Shown: positions 12,713 to 23,340 of the stretch, piece by piece
Layout of the letters: each line of letters starts with the position of its first letter
How positions within the stretch are numbered: position 1 is the first letter of the stretch
Origin: Channallabes apus
Taxonomy: Eukaryota; Chordata; Actinopteri; Siluriformes; Clariidae
NCBI GenBank assembly: GCA_030522415.1
Contig: CM060104.1
Span: forward strand, 19,512,825 to 19,576,824
DNA length: 64,000 nucleotides
Direction of reading: 5' to 3'
Notes under the pieces: model-generated
The model's input: only the letters and a program-made list of their open reading frames with translations
What the model was told of the DNA's origin: nothing
The model's database searches: none
Position numbers and translations under genes: made by a program

Positions 12713-13176
12713 CAACAACTGTTATTATTAATTATTATTATTATTAACTGCTATTATTACTTTATATGAACTAGTTCTCTTGGAAGTGTGGTGCATTAAC
12801 AAAGGCATGCATCATAAATGTAATACCATATTTCAGAAATATGTATATGTAATTGTTGATAAATACAGGTAAGAAGGCACTTTTCCTCAGACTCCATAAA
12901 ATGTAAGGAGTAGATTATTTATTGTCAAGTAACACACGCATTGTTTAGGCTTAGATACTTTTCTGACCTTGATATATGCTGACATATGACTTGATAAACG
13001 TAGCACAGAGTGAGGAACAAACCCATGTAAAGGAGTGAATAATTTTTTTCCTTTAATACCCATTCATGTTCCTATTGCAATACTGTTTTATTTACTTTCT
13101 GTACGTGAGTGAATAAATGATCTTTCATGCACAGCGGGTTAGAAAGAGTGGGGACTTTTATTCTGGAAAATCGGCA

Positions 13177-13184
13177 GCCATCTT
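13177..13184. promoter_or_regulatory. YY1-type motif upstream of nudt17
   Basis: GCCATCTT (reverse of AAGATGGC) about 100 bp before the nudt17 start codon, a position typical of YY1 sites in housekeeping promoters. Motif match only. Confidence 0.35.
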
Positions 13185-13285
13185 AGAGGAGAGTCTAGTA
13201 GCAACCGCGACACAATGTTTTGGCTAAATTACTTAAGTAAACATATCTTAATGAGTTTAAATTCTGTTTAATTATATTGGTTATA

Positions 13286-16200
13286 ATGGAGAAAGTACGA
13301 AGAATTTTGGTGTATTTATCCAAAGACAGCACAGCTCCATACTGTGCCCAGTTTGTTCAGGTCAGTCAACCAGCCTCAACTCTTCTACACACATGTAGAC
13401 TTGTACACATTATCTGACTGGTGTTTTGATTTTCCTAGAGCATTACTGGACATTTTACTGGAAACCTTGAAGACCAAACAACTGTAAATTTCGCCTTAGA
13501 GAACAACAGATTTCTTTTGTTTGAGGGAAGTCAGGAGAAGGGCGTGCCTCTTCAGGTTAGACTTCAACCCGGGTGACGTCATTGCTCTCTACCCCATTAC
13601 GTCATCGTTTAACTAATTAAGCACATATGTCTTCTGGCAATTCTCTGCTATTGTCTCAACATTCGGATTTAAACACTGATTTCTTTCCTGCTATTTAGTT
13701 AGTTTATTTTTTCAAATCTGTTTTCTTTTTCTCCTTTTTTTGGTTATTTATTTGTCTATTTATTTGTTGGTTTATTCTGTCTACTGTTATTATTTAATTG
13801 TATATTTTGGTTAAGTTTGCTTATATTGTGTAACTTCTATTTAACTCTTGATAGTTATTTGTTTAATTCAATCTTTTATACCTGAATCTTGTACTTTCAT
13901 ATTTTAATTGAAATTTTAGTTAAAAAAATTATTGTCTTCTAGCAAGACATTACCTAACGAATATGTTAAATAAAATTTAGACATGCTGATTTGACAGTGT
14001 GCTGTTCTGTATAAGCTTTTATATTTATAATCCTTTTATATTTAGGATTATATTTATTTTCTGCCAATAGAGGGCGCCGTTCTGCCCAATCAAATTGCTG
14101 TCTCCCTCAGAGGCGGTCTCGCTCCCTCCGTGCACACTCAGCAGAGGCGTGGATGTGGGCGTGGCCATACTGGTCCAGTCAGCCAATCAGAGGCTGTTGC
14201 TGACCAGGCGTGCTCATACTCTAAGGATTTTCCCCAATGTCTGGGTCCCACCTGGTGAGTGTGATGCTGCTAAGACTGCAGAGTGGGTTTGCTTTCTTTT
14301 TTTTTCATTCTAAGTGCCACATTAAACTGCAGCTTTAGGAGAGAACAAATTGCATGCTTTGTTTTTGTAGGCTCAGGCTTTATAAGCTCTCTGAGCTAAA
14401 CTGTAAAGTGAAAGATCTGCTCACTGTTAAGACATTTTTAACTCATATCGCAGACAAGGTTATTCATTGAAATGCGTTTAATTTTTTTTAATACCTAAGC
14501 AGCTGTGATGATTTCACTTTTTTCACGTGTGATTGTTGACATACCTAAGCAGTCCTTATTGTTGGCTAAATGCCATTCTTATATCCTGCAGGTGGCCATC
14601 TGGAACTGGATGAAAAGGTACAATATTGACCTACAGTCAACAAAAACATTATTGGCACCCTTTTATAAACGGGTTAAAAGGTATTTTTAGGCAAACCAAG
14701 GAGAACTTAAATGGCATGTTTTTATTATTTGACAGTTTGTTCAGTGTTGTCATTATTCACATCCATGACATCAGACTAGACATCAGACGGTGTTTAGCAC
14801 TGTCGCCTTGCACCTCCAGGGTCCAGGTTCAATTCCCGTCTCTGTGTGCATGGAGTTTGCTGGTTCTCCCCGTGCTTGGTGGGTTTCATCCGTGTACTCC
14901 GCATGTGAATGAGTGTGTGTGTGCCCTGCGAAGGGTTGGCACCCTGTTCAGGGTGTACCCTGACATGTGCCCTAAGCCTCCTGGGATAGTCTCCAGGTCT
15001 CGCGACCCTGAATACAGGATAAAGCTGAGTGAATGAGAATGACATCAGATTAGTTGCATGATTAAAGGACAACCCAGAACAAGTTGAAACTGCAATCCTT
15101 CATCTGGGTTAGACCAAATGTAAACTTTTTGGTAATGCTTAGCAAGAGAATGTTTGGTGAAAAAACTGCAACATTCGCGCCACCGACAGGTGAACTGAAT
15201 AACACAGATTATCAGTTATAAACCAGTAAACTGGTGACAGGATCATGGCCACCTAAGGCTTGCCTATGCCTGTGGGGAGTAAAGGCCAGCTCGCCTGGAT
15301 CAATCCGAAAGAAAAGCCAATGTAGCACAAATTGTTGAAAAGGGCAATGCTGCCACAATAGAAAGGTATCACAACCTGATGCTTAGGAGGCAAAGAGTTC
15401 AGGGTTATTTATTCGATTTCCAAATTCCCCAGCTGTTAATCTGATCAATCACCTATGGGATGCCAAGCGATGCTAAGTTCATGCATGTGTATGAAGTATA
15501 TCATGATATGATTGTTTTCATGTTCTTTCTTTTGATAAATTTAACTTGTGACTGGAAGCAGCTGTTGTTTTTATTTCTTTTTCAGTGTTAATTTTTTTAT
15601 GTATTTTGTATGAATTAATTTAATTGCTATTTTTAAATATAAGAAATAAGGAATGTATAATTGAACAGGTTTTTTTATAATGCTACACTCATACTGTATA
15701 TTCCTGGCAGTTAGTGAGTAAGCATATCTATTGTGACAGTCTATAAGAGGTAGCTGGGTATTTTTAAAAACGGAGATTTTTCTTTCTGAGTTTTGGCCTT
15801 TCATCTACATACAAACTTGGAAGGAACTTTTGGAAAACTCCTTCCAAAGTAAAGATTTTCCAAAACTCAGTTTTCAGTGGTGTTGTGTGGACAGGGGAAA
15901 CAGAGATTTTGGCTTGTTGTAATGTCACCCAAGTGGGGTATAGACAATGAATGAGTGAGTAACATCACCTTGTGTGCCGATTTTGTCGTTGTCCCCTTGA
16001 TTTGACGTCAGCTTTGTTTATGAACAGAGACACCTACAAAGCTCACTGCTGCTACATACAAAACTACAAAGACCCCACAGACAGTGACAGTTTTGGACTA
16101 GGGCTGTAGCTATCATATTTTAGTAGTCGTGTATTCTACAAAAAATTTAACTGATTAATCAAGTAAACGGATAAAATGCACTTTTGCTTAATTAAGTGGT

Positions 16201-19200
16201 TCGAATCTTCCCGCCATGTATTGACCGATATAAAGCCCAAGCTCTATTTAAAAATTTTTTAGGTGCTCTGAATGTTATTCCTGATGTATATATTTTCTTT
16301 AGTATAATAGGGCTTATATACAGTGAACCTTGGATTACGAGCATAATTTGTAAACCAAAAGCGAATTCTCCCATAAGAAATAATGGAAATTCAAATTATT
16401 CGTTCCACAGCCCGAAAAAATAAGTGCATAAAAATAATTAATACAAAATAGAAAGTAAAAAATAAAACATATTAACCTGCACTTTACCTTTAAAAAAAGT
16501 TTAAAAAAATAAATCTCGACAGATAAGTGTTTCTGTTTGTGTGCGCAGGCGCTGTGTATGTGTGTGTGAAGCTAAAGTAAGGAGCCCCCCCACCCCCCTT
16601 TTAGTCTTACACAGTTACCCTTCCTCCACTTTTTTCACACACGCGCACACAACGGGAACACTGTTTTATAGGAAAAATAAACAAGAAATCTCTCTAATGA
16701 CATTCGATTGAGCAACACACTAATGGAATCACTGCTGTAAAGTAAAAATAAAACAAATTAACACTTTACCTTTAAAAAGAATCACGACAGAGCAGTGTTT
16801 CTGTGTAGAGAAGAGAGAAAGAGTGTGTGTGTGTGTCTGTGTGTGCCTGTGAAGACGAAAGTAGGAGGGGTCTGTGTGGGTGTGGCACGGTGTCCAATGA
16901 CGCACGCGCACACAGACACAAAGAGCAGACTGATACAGAGAGAGAAAATGGATTTTTAACCTCTCTAATGAGACTTGCTTTTTCTTTACACGTGTGCTGT
17001 ACACACATTCATACAGACAAAAAAAAATGTTTCAAGCACACAGATGGTCACAGTGTTGTAGTAAACAGGACACGTGTGCACGGATGTTGATTATACCAGT
17101 GAGAGACGCGGACTAAGACCCAGCAGGGGAGACGATTACCCACAATTGCAGCGCAAGAGAGAGAAAAACCGTTGCCTCAGTTGTGATCACGTGACGTCAA
17201 AACAAAACAAGAAGCACATGCGTGATACATAATACTCCAAAAAAAACAAGTCTTGTTCGTTTTCCAGGTAAAAATTTAGTAAAAATCTTTGCTCGTCTTG
17301 CGGGACACTCACAAACTGCGTTACTTGCAATCCGAGGTTTCACTGTATGTATGTGTATGTATGTAGTATCCAATTCCTCCCCATTACTAGGTCGCCCCCA
17401 CATTAAGCCTATTACTACCACTCAGTTTCCTCCCAACCACGTGACGCCAGCCGACCGCATCTTTTCGAACTGCTCACTCACACAACGTTGGGGGCGGCAT
17501 AACGCACTCGGAGAACAGCTTTATCTGCGTGAGCTCACAAACGCCCCTGATTGGCTGCAGAGCCGTAATTAATGTGGGAGCACTAAGTACCTCTCACCCC
17601 TCCCGTCTGAGAGAGCTGGGCCAATCAGCTCTCACTAGGCCACCAGCTGCGAGAGGTTACAGCAGCTCCCGGGAATCGAACTCGCGATCTCCGGATGATA
17701 GGACGAGCACTTTCCCACTGCGACCCATCACTACCTCAGAGATTTATGAAGCTTCATCTCGCCATCACTACACAGCTAACAAAGCTCTCCTTCCGCTTTG
17801 TGGGTGACGTAAGCGCTTCTTCTTCGTCAGTGTTTACTGGCAGCTTACATTACATCCGGATGCACGCTGTGTCACGGCAAAAAAATTATTGCGCAAAAAC
17901 ATAACGCAAGCTTTTAAAATTAATTAAAAGAAGCTTTGAGGCAGAAGATTTTGTCTCGATCATTTTTTGTAATCGCATTACTCGAGTTACTCGAGGAATC
18001 ATTTCAGCCCTATTTTGAACGAGACTTGAGAATGAGACGGACTTCTTCATATCACAACTGGTAATGACGTTTTGTCTAATCTTCCGATTGGCCTCCTGTT
18101 GATTAGGTACGCTCCTGACAGCACTTAACACGGCCCTTTGATTTTTCATGTGGACAAAAATATTTTTAAGACATAGGTCGTGTGGACAGAATGATTAAAG
18201 TAACTACTGTAAGTTTTTAAAAATACCCGGCGGGTATTTGTGTGGACATGGCCTAAAAAAAACCTTTAGATGTTCAGCTCAGAGGAGTAGACAAAGATCC
18301 ATCTAGAAGTTCATAAGACATTAGTCCAGGATAGGTGTCGCAGATTAGTACTTGTAAGGGTGGTAAGAATTTTGAAACCATCTTATCTTTTCAAACAAAA
18401 GAATGAATCTACATAATGTATGCCCATATGTACGAAAATGTTTCTGGAATTAATTCTTGCACGTTTTATGAAGAGCGCCAAAAAACCATGGCGTAGTGTG
18501 TAAACAAATAAATTTTTTTGTTTCTTTCTTATGTTAAAGGTAAATATTCTTTATTAACACATTGCTTGTGCTCATTAACCAAATAAAAATCTGAGGACAT
18601 TTCCCATCTTGTAGACATTACGTATGGCTTCTTTCTTTTCACATGTTTTGCTGTAGCTGTTGGATGCAGGCCTGCGGGAGCTGAGGGAGGAGACCGGACT
18701 TAAACTGGATGCTGAGGACATTTCCTCCACTCAGCTGCTGGGCCTCTGGGAGGTGAGCTTAGAGTGCTGATGGGCCAAACCTTTGCAGTATGAAATAAAA
18801 TGGAGCTATGTAAACTACTAAAGAAATAGTAATATGAGAGAATACGAGTTGCACTGAAACCAGAGATTAATACTCTCAAAACATCTCCACATATTAGACC
18901 TTTTACTTAGATTTTTGCCTTTCTAATGCAGCGTTTGTATTCAGTAGATAATATCCAAAATGATCTTTTTTCAATGGGACATTATAATAAGACTCTTGTC
19001 TGATCCACAGTCTGTATACCCGCCCATGCTCTCCTGTGGACCACCCCAGAGACATCACATTGTCACCTACATGCTGCTTTGCACTAACCATACACACCTG
19101 CAGCTACAGGTAATGCCAGCCTATATCAACTAAGCTCAACTACCTAAAATACACTTAAAATGCTACTGCATTAAACTAGTGAGGGAAGAAGCATGTAACT

Positions 19201-19959
19201 GTACTGTATGTGCTTATCTTTATTATATGTGTGAATGTGTGTTTCTTCTTTTCTTCTTAGTCCTGTATTAGGCCAGATCCTGCTGAGGTGAGTGCGTGTG
19301 CGTGGGTTGATGCAGGACTGGTCAGGGCTATCGTATCTGCTGTGGATGGGGAGTCAAAGTCTTTTCCTTTACCCACTGACCTTCCTCCATCTGTCAGGTA
19401 TTAAGACACTCAGTTCCTAATTAGATATACAGTATGCTTAAGAACGCATCTACTTAAAATCTGGACTAGGGCTGGACCTTATTAATGTCACGGAAACCTG
19501 TAGCATACAAATGAGCAGTTCAGCAAACATTTTACTGCCTTTTGTAAACATCACATCGATTTATTTGTCTGATTAGGATTTTACTCCCGTAACAGGCACT
19601 CTGGACACATGATCACTGTGTCGTGCTAAGAATAGGTAATTGGCTGATCAGGTTATCGGAGACCTTTCTGTGAAATTCCTTCAATAGTTGAGATTCTTTA
19701 AATGCAGGTCACAAGTGCAGTGTCTTACTATTAAATGCTTGTGGCTCGTCTTAGTATTTGTGACATTGTTGGTGTTCTCTGTGCTAGTGTTACTGAGGTG
19801 TCTCCTGTGGGTGAGCTGAGTGAGTCCACAGTGCCCGTGTCAGTGTTCTGTAATCGGGCTCCAGCTGAGGGCGAGGATTTGGAGCGGGTCAGCACCGGAA
19901 CCAAGTTTGCCTTAGAGCTCTGGCTGAGAACCCTGGCAGCTAGATGTGAGAAGAGCTAA
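13286..19959 (+). CDS. nudt17: Nudix hydrolase 17 (NUDT17)
   Basis: Eight exons: 13286-13360, 13439-13555, 14071-14254, 14592-14617, 18657-18752, 19011-19109, 19261-19397 and 19788-19959. All phases join, giving 301 residues (the human protein is slightly longer). The start is [11 protein letters not shown]. The Nudix signature Gx5Ex7REUxEExGU is intact across exons 4-5: GHLELDE, then KLLDAGL, then RELREETGL. Upstream, [22 protein letters not shown] and [10 protein letters not shown] are hallmarks of NUDT17. The family hydrolyses nucleoside-diphosphate-linked compounds with a divalent metal held by the Nudix-box glutamates; the physiological substrate of NUDT17 is not settled. Exon 4 is only 26 bp. 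Intron 4 (14618-18656) has expanded to 4 kb with a SINE and nested DNA transposons. It is the right-hand neighbour of the MS4A pair on the same strand and converges with the mucin gene. Confidence 0.95.
14779..15038 (+). repeat. DANA-type SINE with target-site duplication
   Basis: Head 'cggtgtttagcactgtcgccttgcacctccag', B box 'caggttcaattcccg' and full body to 'gaatacaggataaagctgagtg'. It is flanked by near-identical 15-bp repeats (atgacatcaga-tag at 14764-14778 and 15039-15053). Lies in nudt17 intron 4. Confidence 0.88.
15060..15480. mobile_element. Probable decayed Tc1-like remnant in nudt17 intron 4
   Basis: Words such as 'tgaactgaataacacagattatc', 'ggtgacaggatcatggccacctaaggct' and 'aagccaatgtagcacaaattgttgaaa' match the 5' coding part of the Tc1-like family also seen at 58680-59121. 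No frame survives. Confidence 0.5.
16321..17345. mobile_element. MITE with TA target site, nested in hAT-like element
   Basis: Ends are cagtgaaccttggattacgag and the reverse of gcaatccgaggtttcactg, with TA on both sides (Tc1/mariner-type target). The interior is two diverged tandem units (about 16450-16730 and 16735-17005). Each has a 'taaaaataaaac…ttaac…actttaccttt…cgacag…gtgtttctgt…' block, a GT-rich part and a G-rich part. Confidence 0.7.
17366..17726 (-). repeat. tRNA-derived SINE, minus strand
   Basis: Read on the minus strand, a tRNA-like head (cgcagtgggaaagtgctcgtcc…, B box gcgagttcgattcccggg) leads into a GC-rich body ending 'ggaggaattggata'. A second copy of the same family lies at 35967-36318. 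Confidence 0.75.
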
Positions 19960-22630
19960 CTGTCGCAGACACTTTCTCAATCTGTGGAACCCAAATAAGC
20001 ACTGTATATTTACCTTTAAAATGCTTTTTATCTTTAAATGCAATCAAAAAGATGATTGTAGGATCCTATAATTAAGCATCAGTTCTTTCTTCCTAAACAG
20101 CTTAATTAATCTAATTAAACATGCAGTGTTTGTCAGCCACAAGGGGGCGACAAAGACTCTTGTTACCTCTCAAACAAATGATGAATACAAAACACAAGAC
20201 TACAGTTGTTTGAAATGCGAAGTTTTCCCTCAGATAGACACTTAGCCTACTAATTAAGTAGTGTAGTTAATGTTTTATGTATTGATTTATTATTGTTTAT
20301 TATTATGTTTTTTCTCATATTAATAAATCACCTTACATTCATTCTAATACAATGTGAACCTTGCATAACCTGTGAATACTGCAGGATAAAGACATAGAGT
20401 AGGTCTTTTTTGGGAGGGTTTTTTCTCACAACAAAAGCAATGATGCATGTCGACTTGTCCTGGTATTATAAGGACCATGATAATTTTTTAGACTGTGATA
20501 TAGATTATTTGAATCACTAATAAGCAGCATGTTTTTCCCCTTAAGTTGCATAACTAACGAATAACTGAGACATTTATTGCCTTCTATGTTTTTTTTAAGA
20601 AAAGAGAATAGCCTAAAATAATTTAACAGAATAGCGTAATAAGAAATACTATATATGTAGGCACATCATGAGCTTTTCACGACAATATTTTATTAAGTCA
20701 TTTTAGCTAACACTTCAGTTTGACTCGAAGAGACTTGGTAACAGTACAGCAGGAGCACCTGCATCTGTGTACATTTTACATTTGGCTTTAAATACCATTT
20801 CTCTCTAAAATACACACACATACAAAAAAATTTTCTTTGGCTAGGTAGATCCTAATTGTAAATAAAGTACTCATTAATCGGGAGACATTTAATTGTGATT
20901 CAAAATGGATTTTTAGTTACAGGTGCATGAAAATTCCACCCTGTTCCACCCTGAGTGCAACCAGTGAGTAATGCCTCAAATGGCTTTTAAATATTTCAGT
21001 ATCATGCCATACAAGTGTTTTCAATCACCTCGTTACAGGTGAATGCTTGTCAGTTTGAGCTCCACCTTGGCCGGATAGTTTTGGGTGTAACAGGATGTAA
21101 GCAGAGATAGGGAATAAGCCACAAAAGAAATTTAGATTTTACAAAAAATGTAAAGGAGGACTTTTATACATAGATTCAATGAAATTCAGATTTGCTGATT
21201 ATTCTGCACACTCACACTCTTAATCTACTTCTGGGACAAACTTTTTAGGAGAAAGGATCCACTTTTCTGGGAGCACTGACAGTCTGTCTATCAACATTCT
21301 CTCTCTTTCCATCTTCTTTCCTTTGAGACTGCTGGAGAATCTTTGAGCTGGTCGTTTCCACACAAAGAAACCTTTTTATTAGCACAAAAGCTCCAGGAAG
21401 CAATGACCCTCGGGGCCGAGGTGATCTGGACACTGGCACAGCTCATTATCCCTAAACCTGCCCCCATTCAACAATGTTTAACCAGAGGAATCCTTGGTTA
21501 AGTTACCAAAAAAAATATTATTATCTTTGTATTAAACATATTCCTTTTTTAAAATAAAATGATCCATCAAAAAAAAAAAAAAGAGTAAAGCTTGTTATTG
21601 ATCCTCCTTCGTTGCAAAGAATCACAGACCAATCTGAAATGACATTTCGCAATAGATAACATTAAGCAATGTGGAAGCAGCACAGTTTATTTATACAAAT
21701 CACTGCCAGAAAATCATTTTAAAGGTACAGTCACAGAAGATTGAACTGTCCAATGTGACAATTATATTGTATTGTTTGTAGAGGTTGGTGATTGCTCTGA
21801 AATCAGTGTTATACTTTCTTAATATTGTACAACAGTATCCCTGCTGGTTATCTGTCATTAGAGTCTGTGAACAGCATTTATGTGGTGCCTGTTCAATAGC
21901 TGGTCTGGCAGGTGGAAGGTAGAGCATGGACGCCAAACAGCAGCTGCATGTTGATGCTCAGTATTGGTGAGTAGTTTGTGTCTTTCACTGTTTATTTCAA
22001 AAGTCATACCATTTGACTTTAAGGCCTGGGTGTTCACTTGTTCACCTTGTATGTTCCTGTCCGGTTTTTAGGAGTTCTCTCTGAGTTTGAGTCCTGTTAA
22101 TTAAGATTCTGTTAGAGTGTTATTACCTAATCGATTCCTCAAATGGCAAATATTTGCAATAATTTAACAAACATTTTTTCCATTGTTTCATAGTTCATTG
22201 AATTTTGTTCCGGTGAGTAAAAAAGAGCTCCTTTTCCAGGAGCTGCGTTCTGTGTGAGTTTGTTGTAGTGTGGACAGCATGCAGGCTTATTTATGGCCTA
22301 TCAATGGCCTCTTTGTGTGAAGGAAATGGAGCAACAGTCTTCACTGACTTCAAACAGAGTCCGAGTGTAATCGTTTAAACAATGCAACATCATATGTATA
22401 ATGAAAGGTAAATAAACCTGTGAATTTCTTTAATAGGTATGTAGCTTGTGCTCCCATTAATATACATCACCATAAATAACATCCTTCTTTCTTAATGGCC
22501 GTTTCAGTTACTCTCCTTAGACAAAAAGTTTTAATAGAGATCAGTTATAGGGCATTTAAAGAAAATAGATGGCAGAAATGTTTGTGAGAGTGTGACATTC
22601 TCAATAAATAACACAACTGTGTATTAAATG

Positions 22631-22703
<73 letters not shown>

Positions 22704-23340
22704 CAGAGTTCTTTCTATGCGTAGTGTGCAGTGTGAGGTCTGATAAAGCGCAAGCTCCAGGGCAGTTGCGGGAAAGAGAAACACAGAGCGGGAGTAGAGT
22801 TTCCCACGCATCAGGTTTCCCTGTCAAAGCTGGCTGGGCACAAAGAGAGCCCTTTACAGGTGGGAGGGAAGTGGGACTGGGGGCTGTTTAGTAACTGCAG
22901 CCAGTTATGCCTGAATGAACCTGGACATATGGGATGTATGGGGAGTACATGTAAGAGTCCATTCTTCGTTTAGATCATTACATGTGATTGCCAGTGGATA
23001 AATATGTAGGATATATAGCTGTGTGTGTATATAATGTGAGTGTATATTTGTGTGATTAAAGGAGGTGCTGCGTAAATTGCATTACAGAATCAAATAGACA
23101 GCTGAATAAATTTGTAAGAATGTATAATAAAATGACTACTTTTTATGGATTACTTGATTACATTTTTATATCAATCTTTTTTTTTTTTTTACTTTTTATA
23201 AATCTGTAATTTGAGTGTTGTAATAAATTACATAATTCATAATACAAGGAGTCATTTGTGGATTTGTCACAAAAAAAAAAGTCCAAAAGAAGTGGCCACA
23301 AACATAACTTTTATATTGTCTAAATAAGTGACATCACTGG
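19960..23340. other. Intergenic gap between convergent nudt17 and mucin gene
   Basis: No coding exon recognised on either strand. Contains a short A-run at 21570-21583, a (GT)n tract at 22637-22699 and otherwise unique AT-rich sequence. It would include the 3' UTRs of nudt17 and of the mucin gene, but I see no unambiguous poly(A) signal pair. Confidence 0.5.
22637..22699. repeat. (GT)n microsatellite
   Basis: About 31 uninterrupted GT dinucleotides. It produces long His/Thr or Cys/Val open frames that are artefacts. Confidence 0.97.

Larger units (their letters stand above)
10164..13285. other. 3' UTR and intergenic gap between MS4A gene and nudt17
   Basis: Mostly unique AT-rich sequence. 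AATAAA at 11308-11313 (ttaaAATAAAcatg) is one possible poly(A) signal for the MS4A gene, with no strong support. The gap holds a (GATA)n tract with a LINE-like tail (11541-11620), an (AT)n tract (12283-12333) and a SINE (12505-12712), listed separately. No coding exon seen. Confidence 0.5.
16099..18012. mobile_element. hAT-like non-autonomous element (with nested insertions)
   Basis: Opens 'tagggctgtagctatcatattttagtagtcg' and closes 'gttactcgaggaatcatttcagcccta'. These are inverted tagggctg ends, typical of hAT-derived repeats in fish. The interior holds a separate MITE (16321-17345) and a reverse SINE (17366-17726). No transposase frame. Confidence 0.65.

Noticed and set aside
22545..22891. 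His/Thr-repeat and Cys/Val-repeat frames
   Set aside because: Translation of the (GT)n tract at 22637-22699.
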